A DNA stretch of 64,000 nt, taken from positions 1 to 64,000 of the forward strand of contig JAFSKN010000036.1 in the NCBI GenBank assembly GCA_017448975.1. Reading direction: 5' to 3'. The notes beneath the pieces were generated by a model. The model was not told the origin of the DNA. It saw nothing but the letters and a program-made list of their open reading frames with translations, and did no database searches. Positions within the stretch are counted from its first letter, which is position 1. Each line of letters opens with the position of its first letter. The translations under genes were made by a program, and so were the position numbers. This DNA comes from Clostridia bacterium. GTDB taxonomy: Bacteria; Bacillota; Clostridia; Christensenellales; Aristaeellaceae. This document shows, in pieces, positions 48,768-56,282 of this stretch.

Positions 48768-48789
48768 GCCATGACGGAGGATAACACAG

Positions 48790-49341
48790 ATGCTATACAA
48801 AACGATATACGCAGACCCGCCCTGGATGGAGTACGGCGGCGGGAAAATAAAGCGCGGCGCGGACAGGCATTACCCGCTGATGGACACGGAAGAAATCAAG
48901 GCCCTGCCGGTTCAAAATCTGGCAGACCCGGAAGGATGTCATCTGTATTTGTGGACGACAAACAACTTTCTCCCGGACGCGCTGGAGGTTGTGAAAGCCT
49001 GGGGCTTCGAGTATGTGACGATCATCACCTGGACGAAGGACAGGAAGGGCCTGGGCCAGTATTACCGGGGATTGACCGAGCATTGTATCTTTGCCAGGAC
49101 GAAAAAGATACTGCCCTATAAGCTGCTGGACGGAAAGCGACAGCAGGGCGTGACGGGTTTCTATGCGCCCAAGGGAGAACACAGCCAGAAACCGGAGGAA
49201 ATGCGGGAAATGATCGAGAGAGTGAGCTACGGCCCGCGCATTGAGCTATTCGCCCGCGAGCATCACCCCGGCTGGGCCGCCTGGGGAAACGAGATCACAG
49301 ACGCCGTTCCCTTTGCGGGGGGGGGGGGGGGTAATGCTTGA
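48790..49341 (+). CDS. MT-A70-type N6-adenine methyltransferase
   Basis: A 183-residue protein. DPPW (9-12) is the catalytic motif; HLYLWTTNNFLPDALEVVKA and FEYVTIITWTKDR are the other conserved strands, and HSQKPEEMREMIERVSYGPR is the SAM/RNA-type ending of the family. It methylates adenine in DNA (bacterial members) and may protect phage DNA. The last codons are made of a run of 15 G, so the C-terminal residues after about 175 depend on tract length. Confidence 0.9.
   Translation: MLYKTIYADPPWMEYGGGKIKRGADRHYPLMDTEEIKALPVQNLADPEGCHLYLWTTNNFLPDALEVVKAWGFEYVTIITWTKDRKGLGQYYRGLTEHCIFARTKKILPYKLLDGKRQQGVTGFYAPKGEHSQKPEEMREMIERVSYGPRIELFAREHHPGWAAWGNEITDAVPFAGGGGGNA
49317..49331 (+). repeat. 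Homopolymeric G tract in methylase gene
   Basis: Fifteen consecutive G bases in the last codons of the MT-A70 gene. Slippage would change the final residues and stop codon: 14 G gives a 10-residue longer end, 16 G a stop directly after the glycines. Confidence 0.85.
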
Positions 49342-49496
49342 AGTCTTTTTCTTTGAGGCGGCTTAGTTTGACGTTATTTGCATTTGTCCGCTAACACCCA
49401 AATGACGCGCCATGATCACGTATATTAAGTGGAAGCAATTTTTCAGGAATTACATTTACAATCTCTCCAAACGTAAAACTAAGGGAGGCAATACGC
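49342..49496. other. Spacer after methylase
   Basis: No gene seen. A 15-bp near-perfect inverted repeat (49362-49376 with 49469-49483, 13 of 15 matches) flanks the stretch upstream of the next gene. Confidence 0.4.
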
Positions 49497-49817
49497 ATGA
49501 ACGAACAATGCACCATCACCGTATCAGAGGATGATTTGATGGTCTTGGCAAGCATGATATACAACGACGGGGAAACCATGGCGGATCTGAATATGCAAAT
49601 GCTGGAAGATGGGATGGCGCAAAAGGAGGACGGGGAGGGATTTGAAGCGCTGATGGAATATTATAGGCGGTACATCAACCTGTTTATGGACGAAGCGGCA
49701 AAGCACCAGAGCGCGGCACAGGCTAAAGTCACGCGGAAGTGGCGGGCAGACCGCAACGCGGCCCTGGATTTCTATATCGCGCAGTACAAGCGGGAGGTAA
49801 AAAAGCGGGGCCGGTAA
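49497..49817 (+). CDS. Phage protein of unknown function
   Basis: A 106-residue helical acidic protein (CTITVSEDDLMVLASMIYND, NMQMLEDGMAQKEDGEGFEA, RYINLFMDEAAKHQSAAQAK). AAGGGAGG precedes the ATG. It is the last rightward gene; a bidirectional-looking terminator follows. Its separation from the methylase by a spacer suggests separate expression. Confidence 0.65.
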   Translation: MNEQCTITVSEDDLMVLASMIYNDGETMADLNMQMLEDGMAQKEDGEGFEALMEYYRRYINLFMDEAAKHQSAAQAKVTRKWRADRNAALDFYIAQYKREVKKRGR

Positions 49818-49833
49818 GCGGCGGCATGAAAAA

Positions 49834-49868
49834 GGGGCAACTACTCGAAAATCTCGAATAGTTGCCCC
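49834..49868. terminator. Convergent terminator
   Basis: GGGGCAACTA pairs with TAGTTGCCCC (49834-49843 with 49859-49868) with further pairs inside. It lies between the rightward late operon and the leftward genes, and likely terminates both. Confidence 0.75.
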
Positions 49869-49895
49869 TGCGGGATGATCCCGTGGCGTTATGCC

Positions 49896-50327
49896 CTATG
49901 CACGCTGGCGAAAAACAACGAGGTATCTTTCTTCCTTTGCGTCCCATGATATGCTGACGATGCTTTCCGCATTTTCCAGTGCGGCCCATTTCTCTTGAAG
50001 ATCATCATACACGCCGGGAAAATCATGGCCGCCGCTCAGATAACGCCCTATCTCGTCGATGTTTTGACACCAGTTTCGGCGGATCGTCATGCCCCTTTTG
50101 TATATAGAGCTATTTTCCTGCTCCTGCTCCGGGCTTTCTTCATGCGCGTCTGTTTCGCTCCTGCTGACATAGATTACCTGATCCCCGTTTTCGAGCCAGC
50201 ATACAATCGCGTTTGGTATTTGATCGTTTTCGTTCATTCCCTCAATGAACATACCAGAAGCGGGGCGATAATCGCAGATGCCTGAAATTGATTGCTTGGC
50301 AATGCGATAGATTTCTCCGTATGTCAT
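49896..50327 (-). CDS. Moron-type protein with own promoter, unknown
   Basis: A 143-residue protein (YGEIYRIAKQSISGICDYRP, ASGMFIEGMNENDQIPNAIV, then NIDEIGRYLSGGHDFPGVY). It is more AT-rich than the neighbours. A strong promoter (50357-50385) lies directly upstream and a terminator downstream, so it forms an independent unit at the end of the leftward operon, as morons do. AAAGGAGACGACGCA precedes the ATG. Function unknown. Confidence 0.75.
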   Translation of the reverse strand: MTYGEIYRIAKQSISGICDYRPASGMFIEGMNENDQIPNAIVCWLENGDQVIYVSRSETDAHEESPEQEQENSSIYKRGMTIRRNWCQNIDEIGRYLSGGHDFPGVYDDLQEKWAALENAESIVSISWDAKEERYLVVFRQRA

Positions 50328-50356
50328 TGCGTCGTCTCCTTTCTCTTTATGACGTT

Positions 50357-50385
50357 ATTATACCAAACGGGGCATTGCACGTCAA
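50357..50385 (-). promoter_or_regulatory. Strong sigma-70 promoter of the moron gene
   Basis: -35 TTGACG (50380-50385), 17-bp spacer, consensus -10 TATAAT (50357-50362), leftward. It overlaps the end of the preceding gene. Confidence 0.85.
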
Positions 50386-51005
50386 TCACTGGCAATCAGG
50401 CCTGCGAATTTATCAGGCTCCATGGTGACAGGTTCATCACGCACGAAGGAAAGGGAGTCCTGACACAAGGACAGGCTGCCGTCAATCATCTGCACCATGT
50501 ACGGGAAGGAACGGAGGAACAGCTTGCCGAAGCACTTCACCTTGTCCGGCTGCCAATTCCAGATCGTTTCATTCAGGTCGGCCTTTTCATCCACCAGATA
50601 CACAGAGTAACCGGCAGAGCGGGACGCCATCGCGTCATGATTGAGCATGATCCAAAGGATCACGTTCTCCTTGCTTTCCTCCATGATGGAGCGCGTTTCC
50701 CCCAGGGGATTCTTTGACGTACACCAAGTAATGCGATACATATTATCATCCTCCTTTTTGTGCGATACCATTTTTGTAAAATCCTGCGCGGTAATTGGGG
50801 CAATGCTTTTCAGTGGGTAACGCTTGAAACACTTATGGTAACTGTCTTTGTAGGCGATCATGTCATGCGCTATCAGCGTGCGATTGAATAAAGTAAAATC
50901 CTTTTGAGTGCGAATCAGGACGATGCACAGCAATTTCGCCAATTCTGGTACGCGCTTCTCCGGCGTATTCTCCACGACGTACCACGTAGTATTATCCATG
51001 CTCAT
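50382..51005 (-). CDS. Phage protein with strong internal start site
   Basis: A 207-residue protein. MSMDNTTWYVVENTPEKRVP begins it after AAAGGAG. In the middle, an AAAAAGGAGGATGATAAT sequence lies in front of an in-frame ATG at 50741 (MYRITWCTSKNPLGETRS), which could start a second, 119-residue product ending DEPVTMEPDKFAGLIASD. Either two genes fused in frame, or one protein made in two lengths. No family recognised. Confidence 0.6.
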   Translation of the reverse strand: MSMDNTTWYVVENTPEKRVPELAKLLCIVLIRTQKDFTLFNRTLIAHDMIAYKDSYHKCFKRYPLKSIAPITAQDFTKMVSHKKEDDNMYRITWCTSKNPLGETRSIMEESKENVILWIMLNHDAMASRSAGYSVYLVDEKADLNETIWNWQPDKVKCFGKLFLRSFPYMVQMIDGSLSLCQDSLSFVRDEPVTMEPDKFAGLIASD

Positions 51006-51288
51006 AATGCGTCTCCTTTGCAGCGTAGCTGGAATCAAGCTCTTTATCAATCTCGTCCATCCTGCACGAAAGATTATGCGTTAGCCACGGATCAGAAGGG
51101 ACGAAGCCAGAAGCAGAATCGCTCTCGACGATCTTATAGAATCCATCACTCACGGCACGGATGAATCCATAAGCCGCTTTGCTCTCGCGCCATGCGTCTA
51201 TCAGGCGTACCTTGTGACGCTGCAACTGCTCAAGCGTCATTCCATCAATAGGCATGCATAGCAAATCTCTCGCAGATTTGATGTTCAT
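50992..51288 (-). CDS. Phage protein of unknown function
   Basis: A 98-residue protein (NIKSARDLLCMPIDGMTLEQ, LQRHKVRLIDAWRESKAAYG, then PSDPWLTHNLSCRMDEIDKE). Helical and acidic. Its ATG overlaps the stop of the upstream 44-residue gene (ATGA). No family recognised. Confidence 0.65.
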   Translation of the reverse strand: MNIKSARDLLCMPIDGMTLEQLQRHKVRLIDAWRESKAAYGFIRAVSDGFYKIVESDSASGFVPSDPWLTHNLSCRMDEIDKELDSSYAAKETHYEHG

Positions 51289-51419
51289 ATCCGAATCTCA
51301 CGCCCTTCCTTGACGACGATGTACTTATTATCACCGATCCAAACCACGGACGAAACGGGAACGCCGTACTCCTTTGCCAATGATTCCCGGTCTTTGCTTG
51401 CTTTTTCAATCGGGTGCAT
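51285..51419 (-). CDS. Small phage protein
   Basis: A 44-residue protein (MHPIEKASKDRESLAKEYGV, then SSVVWIGDNKYIVVKEGREI). AGGAGGAACC precedes the ATG, and the start-associated 27-bp repeat lies immediately upstream (51431-51457). Too short for function assignment; probably real because of the coupling to the next gene. Confidence 0.7.
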   Translation of the reverse strand: MHPIEKASKDRESLAKEYGVPVSSVVWIGDNKYIVVKEGREIRI

Positions 51420-51430
51420 GGTTCCTCCTT

Positions 51431-51457
51431 GCCCGCGCATGATGCCCACGGGCGGGC
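51431..51457 (-). repeat. Start-associated 27-bp repeat, copy A
   Basis: Hairpin unit with arms GCCCGC and GCGGGC; loop variant GATGATG. Directly precedes the ribosome site of the gene at 51285-51419. Confidence 0.85.
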
Positions 51458-51465
51458 GTGATGCC

Positions 51466-51771
51466 TTAGAATTTAATGGCTACAAGGGACATAAGCATAT
51501 GCGCTGCCGTCAACAGGCTATCAGCGGTGACGTTCACCACATAGAGCAAGGCGCGGGGGTCAACGTCGGCAGGGCAGGGCGTTTCCCACACGAAGAAATA
51601 TTCTTCCCCGGTACGCAGAGAAAACCGCTTGCGCTCCCACTCCGAAAAGGATGATATGCTCTCGTCGGTGGGGCGGTCATAGGTAATAGCGATGTCGCTG
51701 CGCCGTCCGTACAGGTGTATCATGTCCTCGATCCGCTGCGCAATATCCCGCATTTCATCATCACGTGCCAT
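51466..51771 (-). CDS. Phage protein of unknown function
   Basis: A 101-residue acidic protein (ARDDEMRDIAQRIEDMIHLY, ISSFSEWERKRFSLRTGEEY, FFVWETPCPADVDPRALLYV). Its upstream region contains repeat copy B (51787-51813). The C terminus is hydrophobic and could lie near a membrane. No family recognised. Confidence 0.65.
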   Translation of the reverse strand: MARDDEMRDIAQRIEDMIHLYGRRSDIAITYDRPTDESISSFSEWERKRFSLRTGEEYFFVWETPCPADVDPRALLYVVNVTADSLLTAAHMLMSLVAIKF

Positions 51772-51786
51772 GCTCGGCTCCTTCCT

Positions 51787-51813
51787 GCCCGCGTATGATG
51801 CCCACGGGCGGGC
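51787..51813 (-). repeat. Start-associated 27-bp repeat, copy B
   Basis: Second copy, 1 base different from A in the loop, next to the ribosome site of the gene at 51466-51771. Confidence 0.85.
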
Positions 51814-51821
51814 GTAATGAT

Positions 51822-52217
51822 TCAGGCGCGTTGTTCCTGACTGCTTTCTTTGAACAGCTTCCAGGCGGTGATGTTATTGGCGACATAGGCCAGTTCACCG
51901 CCCAGCGCACCCATGTCCTGCCATGCGCAGCGGCCCTCGTCCAGGGTCTTGATCGTTCCGACGCGGTTGCGGATATACTCGCGCTTTGCCTTGTCGAAGT
52001 GGACGAGCGCCACCCTGATCCAGCACCCTTCATTCCCGTCCTCTGTTACGCACTCAATGTAATCATCGTCGATATCAAACGTCATGGAATCACGGTCGAA
52101 ATGCGCGTAATCAATAACAGACGAACCGGTTTTCTCCCCTGAATAGTAGCCCTTTTCGTTAGGTTCAATACCGAAGATTTCAGCATAGGCGGCGGACAAA
52201 ATCTGCATCGTGGTCAT
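51822..52217 (-). CDS. Phage protein of unknown function
   Basis: A 131-residue protein; start at 52217 chosen since AAAGGAG lies 6 bases upstream. The sequence (TMQILSAAYAEIFGIEPNEK, DYAHFDRDSMTFDIDDDYIE, GCWIRVALVHFDKAKREYIR) is acidic, with a CWIRV strand. No family recognised. Repeat copy C is immediately upstream. Confidence 0.65.
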   Translation of the reverse strand: MTTMQILSAAYAEIFGIEPNEKGYYSGEKTGSSVIDYAHFDRDSMTFDIDDDYIECVTEDGNEGCWIRVALVHFDKAKREYIRNRVGTIKTLDEGRCAWQDMGALGGELAYVANNITAWKLFKESSQEQRA

Positions 52218-52232
52218 AGCGTGCTCCTTTCT

Positions 52233-52259
52233 GCCCGCGTACCATGCCCACGGGCGGGC
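52233..52259 (-). repeat. Start-associated 27-bp repeat, copy C
   Basis: Identical to copies E, F and I. Ends 3 bases before the AAAGGAG of the gene starting at 52217. Confidence 0.9.
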
Positions 52260-52275
52260 AAATGATCGTGCGGCG

Positions 52276-52647
52276 TTACCTGTCCGCGTAGAACACAAGG
52301 CCATCAAATTGCCTGCGAATCGCGGCGCGGTAGGTTTTCTGGCTTTCCACGTGGGGCATAATGTTTGTTCTGTAAAATGCAGCGCGTCCCTGTTCTTCCA
52401 TGCGCGACATCTCTTTGCACAGGTAGGAAATGCTGTCACGCTCCTGCTTATCATGCGCGTCGTTTTGGATGAACCGCATATAGGACACATCAGCCAGGGA
52501 AAAGGCGCAGGAGCCTGTCTCTTGCACGGCGCGGCGCACGTCCGCTTCCGTCCAGTTTGCCCCAGCGTTTGCAAGGGCTTCAATCAGGCCGTGCGTTTTG
52601 ATAATGCGGTGCAGTTCGTCAAACTGCTGGCTTGTGATTTCGCTCAT
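52276..52647 (-). CDS. Phage protein of unknown function
   Basis: A 123-residue helical protein (ITSQQFDELHRIIKTHGLIE, LANAGANWTEADVRRAVQET, SISYLCKEMSRMEEQGRAAF). GGGAGG precedes the ATG. No repeat copy stands in front of this gene. No family recognised. Confidence 0.65.
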   Translation of the reverse strand: MSEITSQQFDELHRIIKTHGLIEALANAGANWTEADVRRAVQETGSCAFSLADVSYMRFIQNDAHDKQERDSISYLCKEMSRMEEQGRAAFYRTNIMPHVESQKTYRAAIRRQFDGLVFYADR

Positions 52648-52663
52648 TACCGTATGCCTCCCG

Positions 52664-53401
52664 TCACATCACATCCGCAAGGGTTAATTGCTCATGATTC
52701 CCGGCTTGTCCAGGCAGGGATTTGGTGGGCTTAAATGTTCTCCCGTCGTTATATCCCTGGCGCACGTATTGAGCATCCGGGCTTTCAAAGCGGAATTTGA
52801 TCTTGTTTTTCTTTAGCGTTCCCAAATAGTCCTCAACCTCCTTGGGAATGACCAGGGAAAGGGCAAGGCTTTCTTCTCCGTCCTGCCCCTTGAATTGCGC
52901 TTTGTATTGGTCACGCAGGCCACGGGCAAACGCGGGCGGGTAGCTGGATGCCCATACGCGCATCGTATCATTGCGCATACGCTGGTCTGAAAGGCAGCGG
53001 TTGATCGCTTCGCGCTGGCGTTCTTCCTCGCGCTTGATGTGGCGCACGGCATACCTGAAAATATCCTGGACGATATACGGATCATCGTCCAATCCGGCAA
53101 AGCCCACAGTGCATACGGTGCTTCCTTCCCTGTGCCGCGAAATGGCGACACAGCAATGGTTCTCCGCAATAATGCGGGACAGATCGGCTTTCCAGTTATC
53201 CTTCACGCCGGAAAAGCATTGATCCGTAAAGACTTGATGCAATTCACGGGGCGCGTCCTTTTGCTGCACGTCCTTTTCGGACAGCTTATAGCGGGCCATC
53301 AGGTCACGCGCTTTCATGAGCGCGGCCTTTGCCTCGTGATCCTCCGCGTCGGCGGCCAGGGCCAGCAGCTTTTGAATCTTCTCAACAATGGATTCGTTCA
53401 T
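52664..53401 (-). CDS. DUF2786 family phage protein
   Basis: A 245-residue protein. The N terminus (SIVEKIQKLLALAADAEDHE, AKAALMKARDLMARYKLSEK) is the DUF2786 domain, and the centre contains CTVGFAGLDDDPYIVQDIF and a helical C-terminal segment (RNDTMRVWASSYPPAFARGL). Common in phages and mobile elements; function not known. AAGGAGG is next to repeat copy E. Confidence 0.8.
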   Translation of the reverse strand: MNESIVEKIQKLLALAADAEDHEAKAALMKARDLMARYKLSEKDVQQKDAPRELHQVFTDQCFSGVKDNWKADLSRIIAENHCCVAISRHREGSTVCTVGFAGLDDDPYIVQDIFRYAVRHIKREEERQREAINRCLSDQRMRNDTMRVWASSYPPAFARGLRDQYKAQFKGQDGEESLALSLVIPKEVEDYLGTLKKNKIKFRFESPDAQYVRQGYNDGRTFKPTKSLPGQAGNHEQLTLADVM

Positions 53402-53412
53402 GGTGCCTCCTT

Positions 53413-53439
53413 GCCCGCGTACCATGCCCACGGGCGGGC
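53413..53439 (-). repeat. Start-associated 27-bp repeat, copy E
   Basis: Directly abuts the AAGGAGG of the DUF2786 gene. Confidence 0.9.
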
Positions 53440-53448
53440 GGCTGTGCG

Positions 53449-53691
53449 TTATCCAAAGTAGCAGAGGATCAGGAGCGGGCCGAAGAACAGGCCCAGGGCG
53501 GCGCCGCACAGGGACAGGGCGAAGCCGTTCATTTCCTCGTCCATGGCGCGGTCAATGCGTCGAAGAATGGCGCTGGCGCGTTCCTTCATGGACGGCTGCA
53601 AGGCGGCGTGACGCGGGGCGTAGGGCCTGACAGCGTGACGCGGGGTGTAGGGGTACAGGATGCCGGTGGTGTTGGCGAGTTTCTGGATCAT
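53449..53691 (-). CDS. Small membrane protein
   Basis: An 80-residue protein. A basic, Tyr/His/Pro-rich N-terminal half (YPYTPRHAVRPYAPRHAALQ) is followed by a charged helix (ERASAILRRIDRAMDEEMNG) and a C-terminal transmembrane segment (FALSLCGAALGLFFGPLLIL). Start set by AGGAGG-ATCGCAC at 53691. Contains the imperfect repeat YxPRHA. Function unknown; repeat copy F is upstream. Confidence 0.65.
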   Translation of the reverse strand: MIQKLANTTGILYPYTPRHAVRPYAPRHAALQPSMKERASAILRRIDRAMDEEMNGFALSLCGAALGLFFGPLLILCYFG

Positions 53692-53708
53692 GTGCGATCC
53701 TCCCTTCT

Positions 53709-53735
53709 GCCCGCGTACCATGCCCACGGGCGGGC
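53709..53735 (-). repeat. Start-associated 27-bp repeat, copy F
   Basis: Identical to C, E and I; located upstream of the gene starting at 53691. Confidence 0.9.
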
Positions 53736-53743
53736 TATGCGCA

Positions 53744-54877
53744 TCAATCCATCTGGTAATACATGATGGATGTGAAGCCTTCTTGGTTCAGGCTTTCGGA
53801 AAACGTCTCGGCCATTTTGCTGTGACGGTTTCCTTGCCCACTCTGAAAGCCGGAGATCACAAGGTAAGTGGGATTGCGGATCAGCTTATGGTCAGGCCCG
53901 TAATGATCCTTGAATGGTTTCCAGTCATAGCAGAGCAGGCCAGCGTCGTGGATTGCCTGTTCCGCGTCGGCCTTTTTCAATCCGCAGGCAGCGAAGTCCA
54001 GCGCGGGGGAATCGAAATTGCAGGTGCCGCCGTCCTCGTGGTCGATGTACTGGGCGGAAGCGACGGCGGCGCGTTTCAGCGCCCACGTTAAGCGCTTCGC
54101 GGCGTCCTGCCCATCCTGGGGATCGGCGTACAGGGCGGCGAAATTCTCGGCGCTCATGTCAACGCAGGGCTTGCCCGTCCCGTCTTCGCCGTGAAGTACG
54201 GTCACGCCGTCCGCAATGGTGAATGGCCTGCGGGGAATTGATTCCGCCGCGTCGTCATTCGGCCTGGGGGCCGGGTCGTTCCCGCGCCGCACATGGTCAT
54301 AATCAAAGGCGATCATGTAATCAGGCCACAGCGCTTTAATATCGTCAATGAAACGTTCGTCGAAACAAGCGTACTTGCTTTGCATGAGATGGCCGGAGCC
54401 GTCGCTGCTGATGGTGTTGAACGTGGCGGATTTATCCAGCTCGCGCCACCCCTCATAAATCATGAAGGATTTATTGTAGAGGTATTGGCGGCGCTTGTGA
54501 CGCTTCTTGAAGGGCGTATAGTCAACCGCCACAGCGTCCCCATACTGCGCGTAGCCGGTCAATTCCGCGCCGTGATAGGTGATGCGCTCTGCCAGGGGGA
54601 AACCAAACTCGCCCAGGGAAACGAGCGTGTAGCGTTCACCAGGGATCAGCTTGGCGCGGCAGAAAGCGGCTTGCAGGCGGCCCGCGTGAAGCTGGATCAT
54701 TGCGTAAAACTCCCGTTCCGCGTCCTCGATGGTGGACGAGCGGGCAACGCTCAATTCATCGCCTGTCACGGCGTTCAGGACCATGGTTTCATACTGGCCG
54801 GGCGCGATCTCCGACGTGTCAATGATGATGTGCGGGCCGTTAGCTTTCGTCTCCTGGCGGAAAATGTGCTTGGTCAT
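53744..54877 (-). CDS. Large phage protein of unknown function
   Basis: A 377-residue protein, start at 54877 (AAAGGAGCCAACACC leader). It has a mixed N-terminal part (TKANGPHIIIDTSEIAPGQ preceded by FRQE, then ELSVARSSTIEDAEREFY), an aromatic centre and a helical, Cys-containing C-terminal section (GTCNFDSPALDFAACGLKKA). No family recognised, though size and context suggest a polyvalent or anti-host early protein. A degenerate start-associated repeat lies upstream. Confidence 0.65.
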   Translation of the reverse strand: MTKHIFRQETKANGPHIIIDTSEIAPGQYETMVLNAVTGDELSVARSSTIEDAEREFYAMIQLHAGRLQAAFCRAKLIPGERYTLVSLGEFGFPLAERITYHGAELTGYAQYGDAVAVDYTPFKKRHKRRQYLYNKSFMIYEGWRELDKSATFNTISSDGSGHLMQSKYACFDERFIDDIKALWPDYMIAFDYDHVRRGNDPAPRPNDDAAESIPRRPFTIADGVTVLHGEDGTGKPCVDMSAENFAALYADPQDGQDAAKRLTWALKRAAVASAQYIDHEDGGTCNFDSPALDFAACGLKKADAEQAIHDAGLLCYDWKPFKDHYGPDHKLIRNPTYLVISGFQSGQGNRHSKMAETFSESLNQEGFTSIMYYQMD

Positions 54878-54894
54878 GGTGTTGGCTCCTTTCT

Positions 54895-54917
54895 GCCCTC
54901 GTGACCTCCGGGGCGGG
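54895..54917 (-). repeat. Start-associated repeat, degenerate copy G
   Basis: Retains the outer GCCC...GGGGCGGG pairing and the place next to the ribosome site but not the loop; probably a decayed copy. Confidence 0.5.
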
Positions 54918-54933
54918 AAATGATCTCGCGGCG

Positions 54934-56268
54934 TTATTCTGCGGGGTTTTCGTCGGCACGTTTGCGAATGATGCCGTCGCTCCAATCCGTGATACGCAGG
55001 CACCATTCTTCATGACTGCTCCACGCAACCTTCGTCGGCTTGCGGATGATGGGCTTTTCGTCGCCGGTCTGAAGGGTCACACTCTTATCCGTGGCCTTGA
55101 TGATACGGAACGTGAGCTTATCGGTATTACCCTTCGCGCTGTTCCAGCGGTGGCAGGTATATTCATCGCCCACCCGGAACGGGTGCTTTTCGTCCCTCGC
55201 TTCCACGGCCTTGACGATGGCGCTGATCTCCGCGTAAGGCACAACGGGCGTGAAGACCGTTCCGCCAACCACTTCCCGGATCACACAATTCTTGGGGCCT
55301 ACGGAAACAACCTCGCCCTCGTTGCCCCTGTACCGCACGATATAACCGGGCTTGATATTGTCCGGCGAATACTGGACGCCGCCCAGCTTGTCCAGGCAAT
55401 CCTGATAGAAGCCCAGCTCGTCCAGCTTCACTTCCATGCGCTCAAGATAATGCTCAAGCCACTCCTGCGCACGCTCGGCGGTGATGGTGACGGGCGAACC
55501 GTATTGATCCTTCGGCGTTTCGCCCTTTTCAAACGTGGCGACGTACCCTTCATAGAGCGTGACCAGCTTTTGCAGCTTGCGCAGGTCGCTTTCCCGCTCT
55601 CTGATGCGGCGCATCACGAAGCCCTTGCTCTGCAATTCCTTCTGATCGGCGGTAGCGCGGGCGCTGGCGGCGCGGCCCTTCCAATAGGCGGACTTGTTGA
55701 ACTCCTTGAAACCTTGCTCGAAGCTGGCCCACATCCTTTCACGCTGGCGGGTGAAAGCGCGTCCCGCGCTGGTGTTGATATTGGGCTGGGTGAAGAAGGA
55801 AATGTCGCCGTGATGGTCGTTGATGGGCTTCTGCAAATGCTCGGCCCGCGTCGCGGCAGCGTCGGCGCGTCCCTCGTAACGATCCGCCCGCCGCTCTGCG
55901 CGTTCCGCCTTGCGCTCCATCTGCTCGGCGAAGGAAAGACGCTCGCCTTCCGATCCGGCGTCATAGAGGCCCAGGGATTCGGCGCACTTCCGGGCGAAGT
56001 ACAAATTCGGCTCCTTGCACCGGCTGATCCAGCAGCCGGAATGACGGCCCCACAGGAAATTGGCTTTCACGTCCTTGCGCTGCGCGTCTGTCAGCGCGTC
56101 ATAGGTGGATTTCTGGAAATGCAGTTCCAGCTTGCCGGTTTCCTTGTTGACGATGAAATAATCATCGGGCGTTTCGTCGGCAGGCACGGCGGGCGCGTCC
56201 TGCGCGGGTGCGTACTTGGCGGCGAACTCGTCAGGGGTCATGGTTTCCAATGCTTGCGTAATGTTCAT
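54934..56268 (-). CDS. DUF3560-type phage protein
   Basis: A 444-residue protein. N-terminal region (ALETMTPDEFAAKYAPAQD, ETGKLELHFQKSTYDALTDA) resembles polyvalent-protein segments; the central part (AERAERRADRYEGRADAAAT, FEQGFKEFNKSAYWKGRAAS) is DUF3560. The C terminus has RYRGNEGEVVSVGPKNCVIR, an SH3-like beta fold. DUF3560 proteins are frequent in phages and conjugative elements and may be injected or antirestriction-like proteins. RBS AGGAGG-ATCGCAC. Confidence 0.75.
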   Translation of the reverse strand: MNITQALETMTPDEFAAKYAPAQDAPAVPADETPDDYFIVNKETGKLELHFQKSTYDALTDAQRKDVKANFLWGRHSGCWISRCKEPNLYFARKCAESLGLYDAGSEGERLSFAEQMERKAERAERRADRYEGRADAAATRAEHLQKPINDHHGDISFFTQPNINTSAGRAFTRQRERMWASFEQGFKEFNKSAYWKGRAASARATADQKELQSKGFVMRRIRERESDLRKLQKLVTLYEGYVATFEKGETPKDQYGSPVTITAERAQEWLEHYLERMEVKLDELGFYQDCLDKLGGVQYSPDNIKPGYIVRYRGNEGEVVSVGPKNCVIREVVGGTVFTPVVPYAEISAIVKAVEARDEKHPFRVGDEYTCHRWNSAKGNTDKLTFRIIKATDKSVTLQTGDEKPIIRKPTKVAWSSHEEWCLRITDWSDGIIRKRADENPAE

Positions 56269-56282
56269 GTGCGATCCTCCTA

